Below, in pieces: positions 16,285-24,997 of a stretch of DNA of 64,000 bases. The notes beneath the pieces are model-generated. The model searched no databases. It saw only the letters and a list, made by a program, of their open reading frames with translations, and had not been told where the DNA came from. Each line of letters opens with the position of its first letter. Within the stretch, counting starts at the first letter, position 1. The translations under genes and the position numbers were made by a program. Source of the DNA: Reichenbachiella ulvae (GTDB taxonomy: Bacteria > Bacteroidota > Bacteroidia > Cytophagales > Cyclobacteriaceae); contig NZ_JAOYOD010000001.1 in assembly GCF_025833875.1 (NCBI RefSeq), forward strand, positions 496,001 through 560,000. Direction: 5' to 3'.

Positions 16285-19200
16285 ATGAGGTCAGGAATTT
16301 TTAAAGTGCTGTTTTCAAACCAATTGACAACCGTGCTTTTGTTAGTGTTCGCCATAGCGATGGCTTACGGAACATTTTTGGAGAATGATTTTGGTACGCA
16401 GGCCGTCCAGACCATGATCTATCAGGCTTGGTGGTTCGAGTTGGTGATGGCCCTTCTCACACTCAATTTCATTGGAAATATCTTTCGTTACAATTTACTG
16501 AGGAGAGAAAAGTGGCCGATACTATTATTTCATGTGGCTTTCATCATTACGCTAATTGGAGCTTTTACCACTCGCTATTTTGGTTTTGAGGGATTGATGC
16601 ACATAAGAGAGGGAAAGGCAACCAATGAGATTGTTTCTCAGGACCGTTTCCTTCAGGTGAAACTTAGCGCGGATGGATATGAAAAAGAAATCAACAAGCC
16701 TTTAAAGTTATCCTACTTCAGTCAACCCGACTTTAATCTAAAACTGGGAGCCAATGATGAGATATCCATCAAATCTGAGGCTTTTGTTCCACAAGCTGAG
16801 CAAAAAGTAATTGCCTCAGATAAAGGACAAACCGTCTTGACTGTGGTTACAGCTGGTACACAGGGAAGAGAAAACCTCTATCTGCAATCTGGAGGTTCTA
16901 TTTTGGTCAATAACTTCCCGATTACCTTTAACAATCCAGTGAAAGGAGCGGTCAATATCATGGATGTCGACGGTGAATTGAAGATACAGTCGCCGGTAGA
17001 ATTGAATTTTATGGTGATGGCTACTCAATCGGGAGGGAAGTTACCTGCCGATACCATCCAGGACTTGAAACTACGTGCCCTTTACAGAGGACAGGGTGTT
17101 TCTTTTGTGGTGCCGGAGCTGTTCGAGAATAGTTCGATAGTCTATCGCCAGTCCGAGGATCAGCAAAAGGCCAAGAGATTAGACGATTTGCTCTTCGTGA
17201 CGGTAACGGATGGTCAGCAAAAGCATGAGGTACTATTGCCAGCTTTTGATGGGAACTACAGCGATACCCAACATGTGCAATTAGGTGCCTACCATTTGGA
17301 TATCAGCTATGGGCCTAAGCCAATCGAATTACCATTTTCAATTCGTCTCAGAGATTTCCAACTGGAGCGATATCCGGGATCTGTGAGTCCATCGTCTTAT
17401 GCCTCTGAGGTAACAGTGGAGGATGGAGAGACTAGCTTTCCTTACCGTATATATATGAACAATGTGCTGGACTACAGAGGGTATAGATTCTTTCAGGCCA
17501 GCTATGACAATGATGAATTGGGAACCGTTTTATCTGTCAATAGCGATTTTTGGGGAACCAACATCACCTATATAGGATACACCTTGATGGGACTGGGGAT
17601 GCTGCTTACATTGTTTGGTAAGCAATCGCGATTCCAAATAGTCAACAGAAAGTTAGCCTCCTTGAATGCAAAGAAAGTAGCGGGTGCGCTTGTTCTGTTA
17701 ATGGCGTCTTTTGGGACGCTGTCTGCTCAGGAGAATCAAGAACCGGCATATCTGCAAGCCATTCGATCTGGTATGATTCCAGCCGAAAAAGCAGCAGATT
17801 TCGGAAAACTGCTGGTTCAAGATCTGGATGGAAGGATCAAACCAGTGAATACCCTTACTTCTGAATTTCTGAGAAAGGTACATGGACGTTCTTCTCTCAA
17901 ACTAGCAGAGGATATCCAGCTCACTAGTGATCAGATGTTCCTGATGATGCAAATCAATCCGATGATCTGGCAGGCTGTACCTATGATCAAAATTGACCCC
18001 AAAAAGGGCTATGAAATACTGCAGACCGTTGGAAAGGAAGAGACAAAATACATTGCTTTCAGCGATTTGGTAGATAATCAAGGGAATTATCTGTTGTTGG
18101 ATCTGGTAGAAGAAGCAACCCGGAAGAAGCCAGCAGAGCGATCCAATCTGGACAAGGAGTTGATCAACGTCGATGAAAGATTCAATGTGTACTTCCAGGG
18201 GTTGACGGGCTATTTTATGAAGATATTTCCACTAGAAGGAGATCCTGCCAATACCTGGTATCATGCGAATTATGAAGGGGAGGCTTTCAAAGGAGAGGAT
18301 TCTATTTTTGTAAAACGCATCTTGCCGATGTACTATCAGGGAGTGCTCAAGGCCAGTAGAGATGGCGAATGGGATCTGGTCGATGAGACATTGGGCTATA
18401 TTCACACTTTTCAGAATGTGAAAGGGTCAGAAGTGATTCCAAGCGAGAACATCCAAAAAGCAGAAATGCTTTACAATAAACTCAGGCTTTTCAATCACTT
18501 GTTTTCATTCTTTTGGTTGACAGGTTTGGCCCTGTTGATCGTAGCGATCTTGTTGGTTTTCTATCCAGGCAATAAAGGGATTCGCATAGCTAAGCTTGTG
18601 TTGACAGGACTTGTTTTGCTTGGTTCGCTTGCCTTGACTTTCAATTTGATCTTACGCTGGTATGCCGCACAGTACCCACCATGGAGTAATGGATACGAGA
18701 TGATCATTTTGGTCTCATGGGCTCTGATGCTGTTTGGTTTTGCTTTTTATAAGAAATCCAGCTTCGTTGTTCCTTTGGCAGCTTTATTTTCAGGTACACT
18801 GTTGTTTGTGGCCTTTTTGGATTGGCTCAATCCCGAAATCACCAATCTGGTGCCTGTTTTAAAATCTTACTGGTTGAAAATCCATGTGGCCATTATTGTG
18901 AGTAGTTATGCTCCGCTGGGTCTATCGGCTTTGCTAGGGTTACTTACTTTGGTCTTCATGATTTTTGAGAAAAAGAACAATACGCGTGTTTTCAGCAGTA
19001 TGAAGGAGCTGAGCTATATCTCAGAGATGTCCATGACCATTGGTTTGTTCATGCTTACGATAGGGACATTTTTGGGAGGTGTCTGGGCCAATGAATCCTG
19101 GGGACGCTACTGGGGTTGGGATCCCAAAGAGACCTGGGCCTTGATTTCGGTTATCGTATATGCGGTGGTGCTTCACCTTCGTCTTGTACCGAAGCTAAAC

Positions 19201-19410
19201 GATCTCTATGTATTTAGTGTGGCGAGTGTGGTGGCTTTCTTTAGTATTATCATGACTTCTTTTGGAGTGAATTACTATCTGGCAGGCTTGCATTCTTATG
19301 CGAAAGGAGACCCTGTTCCGATTCCTCAGTTTGTTTATTGGATAGTAGCTGGCGTGATCATCATATCGTTACTGGCCAACTGGAAATATCGTAAAAACCA
19401 CAGTCAGTAG
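16285..19410 (+). CDS. ccsBA: Cytochrome c biogenesis fusion protein CcsB-CcsA (system II)
   Basis: 1041 residues. The N-terminal ~460 residues are ResB/CcsB-like: helices at about 10-30, 42-60 and 75-92, a large periplasmic loop, then a helix near residue 435. A central exported domain follows a hydrophobic stretch ending in LSAQ near residue 483. The C-terminal third (from about 740) is CcsA with the WWD haem-handling motif (WGRYWGWDPKETW, near residue 938) and about eight helices. Such fusions transport haem and ligate it to CxxCH apoproteins in the periplasm. Placement straight after nrfHA suggests dedication to NrfA/NrfH maturation. The fused form with an internal signal-like segment is common in Bacteroidetes. 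Confidence 0.92.
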   Translation: MRSGIFKVLFSNQLTTVLLLVFAIAMAYGTFLENDFGTQAVQTMIYQAWWFELVMALLTLNFIGNIFRYNLLRREKWPILLFHVAFIITLIGAFTTRYFGFEGLMHIREGKATNEIVSQDRFLQVKLSADGYEKEINKPLKLSYFSQPDFNLKLGANDEISIKSEAFVPQAEQKVIASDKGQTVLTVVTAGTQGRENLYLQSGGSILVNNFPITFNNPVKGAVNIMDVDGELKIQSPVELNFMVMATQSGGKLPADTIQDLKLRALYRGQGVSFVVPELFENSSIVYRQSEDQQKAKRLDDLLFVTVTDGQQKHEVLLPAFDGNYSDTQHVQLGAYHLDISYGPKPIELPFSIRLRDFQLERYPGSVSPSSYASEVTVEDGETSFPYRIYMNNVLDYRGYRFFQASYDNDELGTVLSVNSDFWGTNITYIGYTLMGLGMLLTLFGKQSRFQIVNRKLASLNAKKVAGALVLLMASFGTLSAQENQEPAYLQAIRSGMIPAEKAADFGKLLVQDLDGRIKPVNTLTSEFLRKVHGRSSLKLAEDIQLTSDQMFLMMQINPMIWQAVPMIKIDPKKGYEILQTVGKEETKYIAFSDLVDNQGNYLLLDLVEEATRKKPAERSNLDKELINVDERFNVYFQGLTGYFMKIFPLEGDPANTWYHANYEGEAFKGEDSIFVKRILPMYYQGVLKASRDGEWDLVDETLGYIHTFQNVKGSEVIPSENIQKAEMLYNKLRLFNHLFSFFWLTGLALLIVAILLVFYPGNKGIRIAKLVLTGLVLLGSLALTFNLILRWYAAQYPPWSNGYEMIILVSWALMLFGFAFYKKSSFVVPLAALFSGTLLFVAFLDWLNPEITNLVPVLKSYWLKIHVAIIVSSYAPLGLSALLGLLTLVFMIFEKKNNTRVFSSMKELSYISEMSMTIGLFMLTIGTFLGGVWANESWGRYWGWDPKETWALISVIVYAVVLHLRLVPKLNDLYVFSVASVVAFFSIIMTSFGVNYYLAGLHSYAKGDPVPIPQFVYWIVAGVIIISLLANWKYRKNHSQ

Positions 19411-19474
19411 GGATTGTAATTCGAAGATAAAAGGGTAGGGTTATTCGCTTATCAATCGTTTCATTATTGACCAG

Positions 19475-19771
19475 ATGATGAAAGAAATGAAACGATTTTT
19501 AATGATGTCCTTATTTGTCGCGGCTTTTACTACCAACATAGTTGAGGCGAGAGAAGTATCAGTCAATAGTTGTCTAGAGGATTCTTCAATTTACTTATAC
19601 TCCTCAGAGGAAGCTCTTTCTGACTATTCAAATTTAGAGTACAATAGCAACGAGGATGCTCAGAACAATTCCAGTTGGGCATCGGGAGTGTTTCCCTGTG
19701 TGGCTTGCGTTTATTTGATTATGGCCCTAAGCTTTTTGTATTGGGTATGTCGATACAGATGGAATTGGTGA
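19475..19771 (+). CDS. Small exported protein with C-terminal membrane helix
   Basis: 98 residues, no family recognised. A signal-peptide-like N-terminus (RFLMMSLFVAAFTTNIVEA) leads into an acidic, Ser/Asn/Tyr-rich stretch, then a helix (VACVYLIMALSFLYWVC) containing three Cys and a basic/aromatic tail (RYRWNW). Either of two near ATG codons (19475, 19478) could start it. It lies 64 bases downstream of ccsBA on the same strand and may be its last cistron. That it is a real gene rests on the signal/anchor layout only. Confidence 0.5.
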   Translation: MMKEMKRFLMMSLFVAAFTTNIVEAREVSVNSCLEDSSIYLYSSEEALSDYSNLEYNSNEDAQNNSSWASGVFPCVACVYLIMALSFLYWVCRYRWNW

Positions 19772-19776
19772 CAAGA

Positions 19777-20739
19777 CTAACTCACCACGTTTACAGCCTT
19801 TCCTTCTTGAAAAGCTTTTAGATTGTCTGTGGCGATTTGAATCAAACGCTTTCGACCCTCCCATGGTGCCCAGGCGATATGAGGAGTAATGATGCAGTTT
19901 TTGGCCTTCAATAGAGGATTATCACCTTTGATGGGTTCTACAGACACTACATCTACTGCTGCACCAGATATTTTACCAGATTCCAATGCCTCGTATAAGT
20001 CTTGCTCATGGATCAAAGGTCCTCGTGAGGTGTTGATGAGTTTGACACCATCCTTCATTTTGCTAATAGAGTCTTGGTTGATGAGGTGTTCGGTTTCGGG
20101 TGTCAATGGGCTATGAAGGCTGATGAAATCAGATTCTGCCAGCAATTGATCTAATGGAACCTGTCGACAGTTTTCCTTTTCAGCTTCAGGCTTGTTGGAT
20201 CTGTTATGGAAGATCACTTCCATCCCAAATGCCAGGGCCAATTGGGCGGTTGCCTGACCGATCGCTCCCATGCCGATGATGCCAAATTTCTTTCCAGCCA
20301 ATTCGATCAATGGAGAGTTCCAATAGGAAAAATCCAAACTTCTTTCCCAGTCTCCTTGATGCACGCTATTACTGTGATCTCCGATATGGTGACACATCTC
20401 CAAGAGCAAGCCCATGGTAAACTGCGCTACCGATTGGGTGCTATAGCTCGGGATATTGGTCACGGTGATGCCTAGTTTCTGCGCACATTTGATATCCACC
20501 ACATTGTAGCCAGTAGCTAATACGCCAATGTATTTAAGTTTTGACGCTTGCTTTAAAACTGCTTCGGATATAGGAGTTTTGTTGGTCAAGATAGCCTCTG
20601 CATCACCGATTGCTTCTGATATGACTTCTGGATTGTGTTTTACTCGGTCTAGTATCTTTAAAGTTCCTAACTCCTTCAGTCCATCCCAGGACAAATCTCC
20701 GGGATTGGAGGTATATGCATCTAATATGACTATTTTCAT
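19777..20739 (-). CDS. D-2-hydroxyacid dehydrogenase (hydroxypyruvate/glyoxylate reductase-like)
   Basis: 320 residues, the normal length. NAD(P)-binding motif GMGAIGQATAQLA near residue 155, HSPLTPETEHLIN, the NTSRGPLIHEQDL segment with the substrate-binding Arg, a catalytic Glu around SVEPIKGDN, and the catalytic His in ITPHIAWAPWEGR. In this family it interconverts 2-oxoacids and D-2-hydroxyacids. It starts 11 bases downstream of a glycerate 2-kinase gene, so the pair likely reduces hydroxypyruvate or tartronate semialdehyde to D-glycerate and phosphorylates it. The exact substrate is inferred from context. Confidence 0.86.
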   Translation of the reverse strand: MKIVILDAYTSNPGDLSWDGLKELGTLKILDRVKHNPEVISEAIGDAEAILTNKTPISEAVLKQASKLKYIGVLATGYNVVDIKCAQKLGITVTNIPSYSTQSVAQFTMGLLLEMCHHIGDHSNSVHQGDWERSLDFSYWNSPLIELAGKKFGIIGMGAIGQATAQLALAFGMEVIFHNRSNKPEAEKENCRQVPLDQLLAESDFISLHSPLTPETEHLINQDSISKMKDGVKLINTSRGPLIHEQDLYEALESGKISGAAVDVVSVEPIKGDNPLLKAKNCIITPHIAWAPWEGRKRLIQIATDNLKAFQEGKAVNVVS

Positions 20740-20750
20740 AGCAATGAATT

Positions 20751-21878
20751 TTATTGGAAATGCAAACTAAGAATTCTTTTGACAGTTTGGCTAATCAATT
20801 CGGAGGCATTTTGGATGGAGGCTTCCACGGACATGTCTGGACTTTTGATTTCGAATAATTGGGTAAAACCTTTTTGCAGCAAGGCTTCATGACCTTTACC
20901 CAGAATGCCAGCAATTCCATAAACGGGTTTGCCGTATTTTTTACCCAATTGAGCTACGCCAAAGGGAGCCTTGCCTGAGAGCGTTTGTGCATCCATGGAC
21001 CCTTCTCCGGCAAGAATCAAATCGGCTTTTTCTATCTTATCCTCCAAACGAATGGCTTTGGCGATCAATTCAAATCCACCTTTCAGCTCAGCATGGCAAA
21101 AGGCAACCAATCCAGCCCCCAAACCGCCTGCAGCACCAGCGCCAGGCATGTTTTTAATATTAATATGAAGGGATTTTTCTATGATCTCAGCGTAGTGAGA
21201 AAGATTGAAGTCCAACTGTTTAACCTCCTCTGGTGTGGCGCCTTTTTGAGGGCCAAACACGAAGGAAGCACCTTCAGGTCCGCAAAGAGGATTGGTAACA
21301 TCACATGCCACTTCAAATTTTGATTGGGCAACTCTGATATCAAAGCTGCTCATATCCATTCGATGCAGGTTGCCTAAAGTGGCTCCACCGTGCGCTAACT
21401 CATCGCCGGCTTTATCTAGCAAGCTGGCACCTAAGGCTTGTGCCATGCCAGCTCCTCCATCATTGGTAGCACTGCCTCCAATGGCTATGATAAAATGCCT
21501 GATTCCCTGATCAAGGGCATGTCGAATCAAAAGCCCCGTACCGTAGGTGCTGGTTTTGCTGGGATTGTATTCGCTCGGTTTTAGGAGGGGGAGTCCCGAG
21601 GTTGTGGCCATTTCGATAATGGCAGTGGACCGATCTGGTAATAGGCCGTATTGAGCCTGGATCTTCCTGCCTAAAGGGTCAGTGCTGGGAGCTGAAATTA
21701 ACTGACATCCTGTAGCCATCTTCAATGCTGCCAGGCTTCCTTCCCCACCATCGGCAATAGGGGCTTTGATGCATGAAATAGAAGGATCAAATTCAAGAAT
21801 CCCTTTAGCGATGGCATCTGCCACTTCAATGGCTGATAGAGAGCCTTTGAAAGAATCAGGTGCTAGGAGAATGTTCAT
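20751..21878 (-). CDS. Glycerate kinase (GarK/GlxK family)
   Basis: 375 residues. It matches glycerate kinase type 1: N-terminal MNILLAPDSFKGSLSA, DGGEGSLAAL, the GGSATNDGGAGMAQALG glycine-rich stretch near residue 135, GPEGASFVFGPQKGA, PGAGAAGGLGAGL, and LILAGEGSMDAQTLSGKAP near residue 285. It phosphorylates D-glycerate with ATP (2-phosphoglycerate in GarK-type enzymes), feeding lower glycolysis. It lies 6 bases after the haem lipoprotein gene and 11 bases before the hydroxyacid dehydrogenase, so the three genes form an operon. Confidence 0.92.
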   Translation of the reverse strand: MNILLAPDSFKGSLSAIEVADAIAKGILEFDPSISCIKAPIADGGEGSLAALKMATGCQLISAPSTDPLGRKIQAQYGLLPDRSTAIIEMATTSGLPLLKPSEYNPSKTSTYGTGLLIRHALDQGIRHFIIAIGGSATNDGGAGMAQALGASLLDKAGDELAHGGATLGNLHRMDMSSFDIRVAQSKFEVACDVTNPLCGPEGASFVFGPQKGATPEEVKQLDFNLSHYAEIIEKSLHINIKNMPGAGAAGGLGAGLVAFCHAELKGGFELIAKAIRLEDKIEKADLILAGEGSMDAQTLSGKAPFGVAQLGKKYGKPVYGIAGILGKGHEALLQKGFTQLFEIKSPDMSVEASIQNASELISQTVKRILSLHFQ

Positions 21879-21884
21879 AGCGGT

Positions 21885-22850
21885 TTACTTATCCATTTCT
21901 ATAACCCAGATGCCTCTTAACTGATCTGCGGAGTAGCCGGTGGCTTTATCGTTGGGATAGCGGGAGTTGATCATGCTTAGGGTTTTAGAATCGATATCAC
22001 TCGCTGGGTTGCCGTGGCATTGCAGGCACATATTGTTGGTCATGATGGGGTAATATCCCACCATTTTATCTCCGATCTCCTGCATTTGTGGGCTGGCTTT
22101 TCCAGATGATGATATGTCCTCCTTGGCCTGCGCAATGTAGGCTAGTTCATCAGCATTGGCCTGATTTTCTGGGTTTCGATTTTGATCAGATACGCGTTTG
22201 ATTTTGGCATTTAATTCATTGGACATGCTATCGGTCAAGGCTATGGCTCTTTCGTTGCAGAAAGCCAGCGCCTGATCGGTGCCTTTGGTTTTGATGGCTG
22301 TAAGAAGGTTTTTGCCCAAGACAGCTTTGGTTGATTGTGCCAGACTCATGCCTTTCTTCAGGTAGTTTTCAGTACCGGGAGTTGAGTTTTTCATCAGTAG
22401 GTCTCTTTCTTTCAGGTGATGTGCTTCGTACCAGTCAGGCTTATCTAGGTTCGATTGGTAGAGGTAGGTAGCTACTGCTATGTACTGCTCCTCACTGAGC
22501 CCCAAATTGGGCATTAGACCAAATTTTTCGATGGCTCTCGGCATCTTAGAGGTTTCGATCTTGGGAGAGGAAAGAAAGCTGCTCATGCTTTGAATGAATG
22601 GCTCCTGGTCTCTGTCTGATTCCAGATAGTGGTTTTTTACGGCAAATAGGGGTGGAGCAATTCGGTTATTTCTATTGGCGTTAGGAGAGTGGCAGGAGAT
22701 ACAGTTTTGATCAACGATTTGAAGGCCTTCGTTGTAAGCAATACTTTGAGTATCGGTATTGGAGGCTTCTTTGGATGACGACTGACAGCCCAACATAAAG
22801 CTGAGTAGCACCATCAAAAATAGGGCAGAGGTGAATGGGATGTTTTTCAT
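21885..22850 (-). CDS. Di-haem lipoprotein: cytochrome c domain plus DUF3365-like domain
   Basis: 321 residues. A lipoprotein signal (LLSFMLGC, lipid Cys near residue 22). A class I cytochrome c domain has CISCH near residue 53 and an axial Met in the MP.L.LSEEQYIAVATYL region. A second half resembles DUF3365/Tll0287-like haem sensors: the AFCNERA motif and a late CLQCH near residue 282 followed by a VIEM-type C-terminus. It should sit on the periplasmic face or outer membrane and carry two c-type haems. As first gene of an operon with glycerate kinase and hydroxyacid dehydrogenase it may be a redox sensor or electron acceptor, but the link is unexplained. Confidence 0.8.
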   Translation of the reverse strand: MKNIPFTSALFLMVLLSFMLGCQSSSKEASNTDTQSIAYNEGLQIVDQNCISCHSPNANRNNRIAPPLFAVKNHYLESDRDQEPFIQSMSSFLSSPKIETSKMPRAIEKFGLMPNLGLSEEQYIAVATYLYQSNLDKPDWYEAHHLKERDLLMKNSTPGTENYLKKGMSLAQSTKAVLGKNLLTAIKTKGTDQALAFCNERAIALTDSMSNELNAKIKRVSDQNRNPENQANADELAYIAQAKEDISSSGKASPQMQEIGDKMVGYYPIMTNNMCLQCHGNPASDIDSKTLSMINSRYPNDKATGYSADQLRGIWVIEMDK

Positions 22851-22938
22851 GTCGAGTCATTTGGATTGGAATCAATTTACGGACATTCATTTTTCGAACC
22901 AAGGGTTTCTGGCTTGAAATAATGGATAGGATGAAGAC

Positions 22939-22973
22939 AAAAAAAGCCCCTTGAAAGATTCTCTCTCAAGGGG
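22939..22973 (-). terminator. Terminator of the SET-domain gene
   Basis: On the minus strand, CCCCTTGA pairs with TCAAGGGG (plus-strand arms 22947-22954 and 22966-22973) around an 11-nt loop, followed by a T-rich tract (plus-strand A-run ending at 22945). Confidence 0.75.
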
Positions 22974-22993
22974 ATTTGTGAGGTTGTGTTTTC

Positions 22994-23635
22994 CTATGCT
23001 ATTGTTTTTTGTTGGCCATTAAGGTGGAGCTGTGGTTGTGGGTGATACTTTAGTGCATAGACTGATTTGTAGCTGGCAGGATCATTTCTTAGCATTTCGA
23101 TTTCCTTTTGAGTCTTTTCATCCAGAAGGTTAATCAAGGGCTGATCTACATTCCATAGATCGAAGATGGCTGTCACGATTTTGTCGTCCCACTTTTCGTA
23201 GTAGCGCTCAAAATCATCCAGGGCAATTTTCTTGCGGCATGTAGGTTCGCTGCAGATCAATTCCATCTCCTGATCGATATTGAAAATTCCATATTCATCG
23301 GTTATTTCCTCGCCTGCCTCGACATCACGTATCGCAATCTCAAAACCATAACCTGTGCTCATGGTATTGCAGTTGCAGCAGTGGTTGACATATTTGGCGA
23401 AATCCCAACTGACGATTCTGTTGCCATGTTCGTCGATGTAGGAGTATTTGTCAATGACTGCTTTCATTTCAGCATCATGCTGATGGTAAACCTCAGGAAC
23501 AATTATATGTTCCAAACTGTCTTTAATATAGACGATGGTTCCTTTCGGAATCCTTTCGGTGGCGAATACTCCGTATCCAACCACTTCATTGATATGTTGA
23601 AGTTTTGTTTTAGGATGAATCATTGCGATAATCAT
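22994..23635 (-). CDS. SET domain protein (putative protein-lysine methyltransferase)
   Basis: 213 residues. A compact SET fold: VVGYGVFATERIPKGTIVY (N-terminal SET motif, about 18-37), then AKYVNHCCNCNTMSTG (the NHxCxPN-like SAM-binding motif, about 85), GFEIAIRDVEAGEEITDEYGIF (motif with the catalytic Tyr, about 102-123), and a cysteine-bearing post-SET region (LICSEPTCRKKI). SET proteins transfer methyl groups from SAM to lysines. Bacterial members are uncommon and their substrates mostly unknown. A second Cys replaces the usual Ser in NHSC, and the PN pair is altered to CN, so activity is not certain. Monocistronic with its own terminator. Confidence 0.82.
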   Translation of the reverse strand: MIIAMIHPKTKLQHINEVVGYGVFATERIPKGTIVYIKDSLEHIIVPEVYHQHDAEMKAVIDKYSYIDEHGNRIVSWDFAKYVNHCCNCNTMSTGYGFEIAIRDVEAGEEITDEYGIFNIDQEMELICSEPTCRKKIALDDFERYYEKWDDKIVTAIFDLWNVDQPLINLLDEKTQKEIEMLRNDPASYKSVYALKYHPQPQLHLNGQQKTIA

Positions 23636-23785
23636 TCAATTCAATTGGATGAATGTATCGAAATTCAAGGATTTTAGTTGTGTTTTGGAGTGGAAATATT
23701 TGCTGTTTTTAGGCGCAACCCAGTCCGGTGGTAATTGTCTGATTAGTAGTGATTTGAAGGTGTTGCTGTCCTTCGGTCGAAGGGA

Positions 23786-23821
23786 TAAAAAAAGCGCCAA
23801 AATCAAGTGATTCTGGCGCTT
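23786..23821 (-). terminator. Terminator of the desaturase gene
   Basis: Plus-strand arms AAGCGCCA (23792-23799) and TGGCGCTT (23814-23821) form an 8-bp stem with a 14-nt loop. The A-run at 23787-23793 becomes the T-tract on the minus strand. Confidence 0.75.
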
Positions 23822-23836
23822 ATCAAGTTTCTTGTT

Positions 23837-24757
23837 TTAAGCCTTTGCTTCTTTGGCCAACTGCCGGGCTTCTTCTTTGTTTTTAGAGTATTTGATATGG
23901 TTTGGAACCCCTTTTAGATCCCATACAATTCCGAAGAAAGAAAGGAATTTGAGAATGTAAAAGGTGATGTCAATTTCCCACCAAAAGAAGCCCTGACGAG
24001 CTGCTACTTCGTAGTAGTGGTGGTTGTTGTGCCATCCTTCTCCAAGGGTAATCAATGCCAGAATCAAGTTGTTTTTTGATTCGTCGTTGGACTGGTAGCG
24101 CTGCTTCCCGAATTTGTGCATGATAGAGTTGATACTGAATGTGCCGTGGTACAACAATACAGTACTTAAGAAGAAGCCAATGAATAAGCTGGAGAATCCT
24201 GCCGTAGTAAACATGGTCGTAATGCTGCCGCCATTGACTATACCACCGAGAGCCATCACACCCAGTGCCAGGATAAATGGAGGAACCAGATAGTATTTGT
24301 TCAACCAAACCAACTCCGGATATTTAGAATAGTCCGCAATGATTTTGTAATCAGTCTCTTTGTAGTCTGGCCCCACGATCCATCCTACATGGGAATACCA
24401 AAAGCCATAGTGCTTCATAGAATGTGGATCATCATAGGTGTCACTTGTCCTGTGGTGTACTCTATGGTGTCCAGCCCACCACAATGCCCCTTTTTGTGCA
24501 GAGGTCTGCGCCATGAAGGCGATGATGAATTGGAAAAATCTAGATGTTTTGTAGCTGCGATGCGCAAAGTATCTATGGTAACCGCCAGTCACCCAGAACA
24601 TACGGAAAAAGTACAAAAAGGCACAAAGCAACCAATCGAACAATGTCGCACCTGTATAGATTGCTGCTAAAGGCAATAGGTGGACAATCAAAAAACTGAT
24701 CTCCGTTTTGAGTTTTGGTTTACTCAGTTCTCTTGGAGAAGTAGAAGCTGTAGACAT
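23837..24757 (-). CDS. Acyl-CoA/stearoyl desaturase (delta-9 type)
   Basis: 306 residues. Integral-membrane di-iron fatty-acid desaturase with all three histidine boxes: HRYFAH near residue 62, HRVHH near residue 99, and HNNHH near residue 240. Four hydrophobic stretches (about 25-45, 72-92, 152-172, 182-205) place the boxes in the cytosol. It introduces a cis double bond into saturated acyl chains and needs O2, so the organism is at least facultatively aerobic, which matters beside nrfHA. The C-terminal Lys/Glu-rich tail and length match bacterial DesC-like enzymes. Monocistronic. Confidence 0.92.
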   Translation of the reverse strand: MSTASTSPRELSKPKLKTEISFLIVHLLPLAAIYTGATLFDWLLCAFLYFFRMFWVTGGYHRYFAHRSYKTSRFFQFIIAFMAQTSAQKGALWWAGHHRVHHRTSDTYDDPHSMKHYGFWYSHVGWIVGPDYKETDYKIIADYSKYPELVWLNKYYLVPPFILALGVMALGGIVNGGSITTMFTTAGFSSLFIGFFLSTVLLYHGTFSINSIMHKFGKQRYQSNDESKNNLILALITLGEGWHNNHHYYEVAARQGFFWWEIDITFYILKFLSFFGIVWDLKGVPNHIKYSKNKEEARQLAKEAKA

Positions 24758-24997
24758 AATTCTATTTTAATTCTTACGTTTCAATTGAAACCTGTACAAA
24801 GATAAGTATACCAGATGAAGTAGCATCTAAAAATAAGATGAACAAAATCATGTCAATCATTTGAGACATTTTATTGACACGAATATTAAGCTTTTAGAAT
24901 GATGTAAGGAATTGCTTTCAAATGATATGAATCAGTACTATATTAGAAAGCTGTCAAATAATGGGCAGTGAGCAGCGTGAGAGAGATTATAAAGTAT

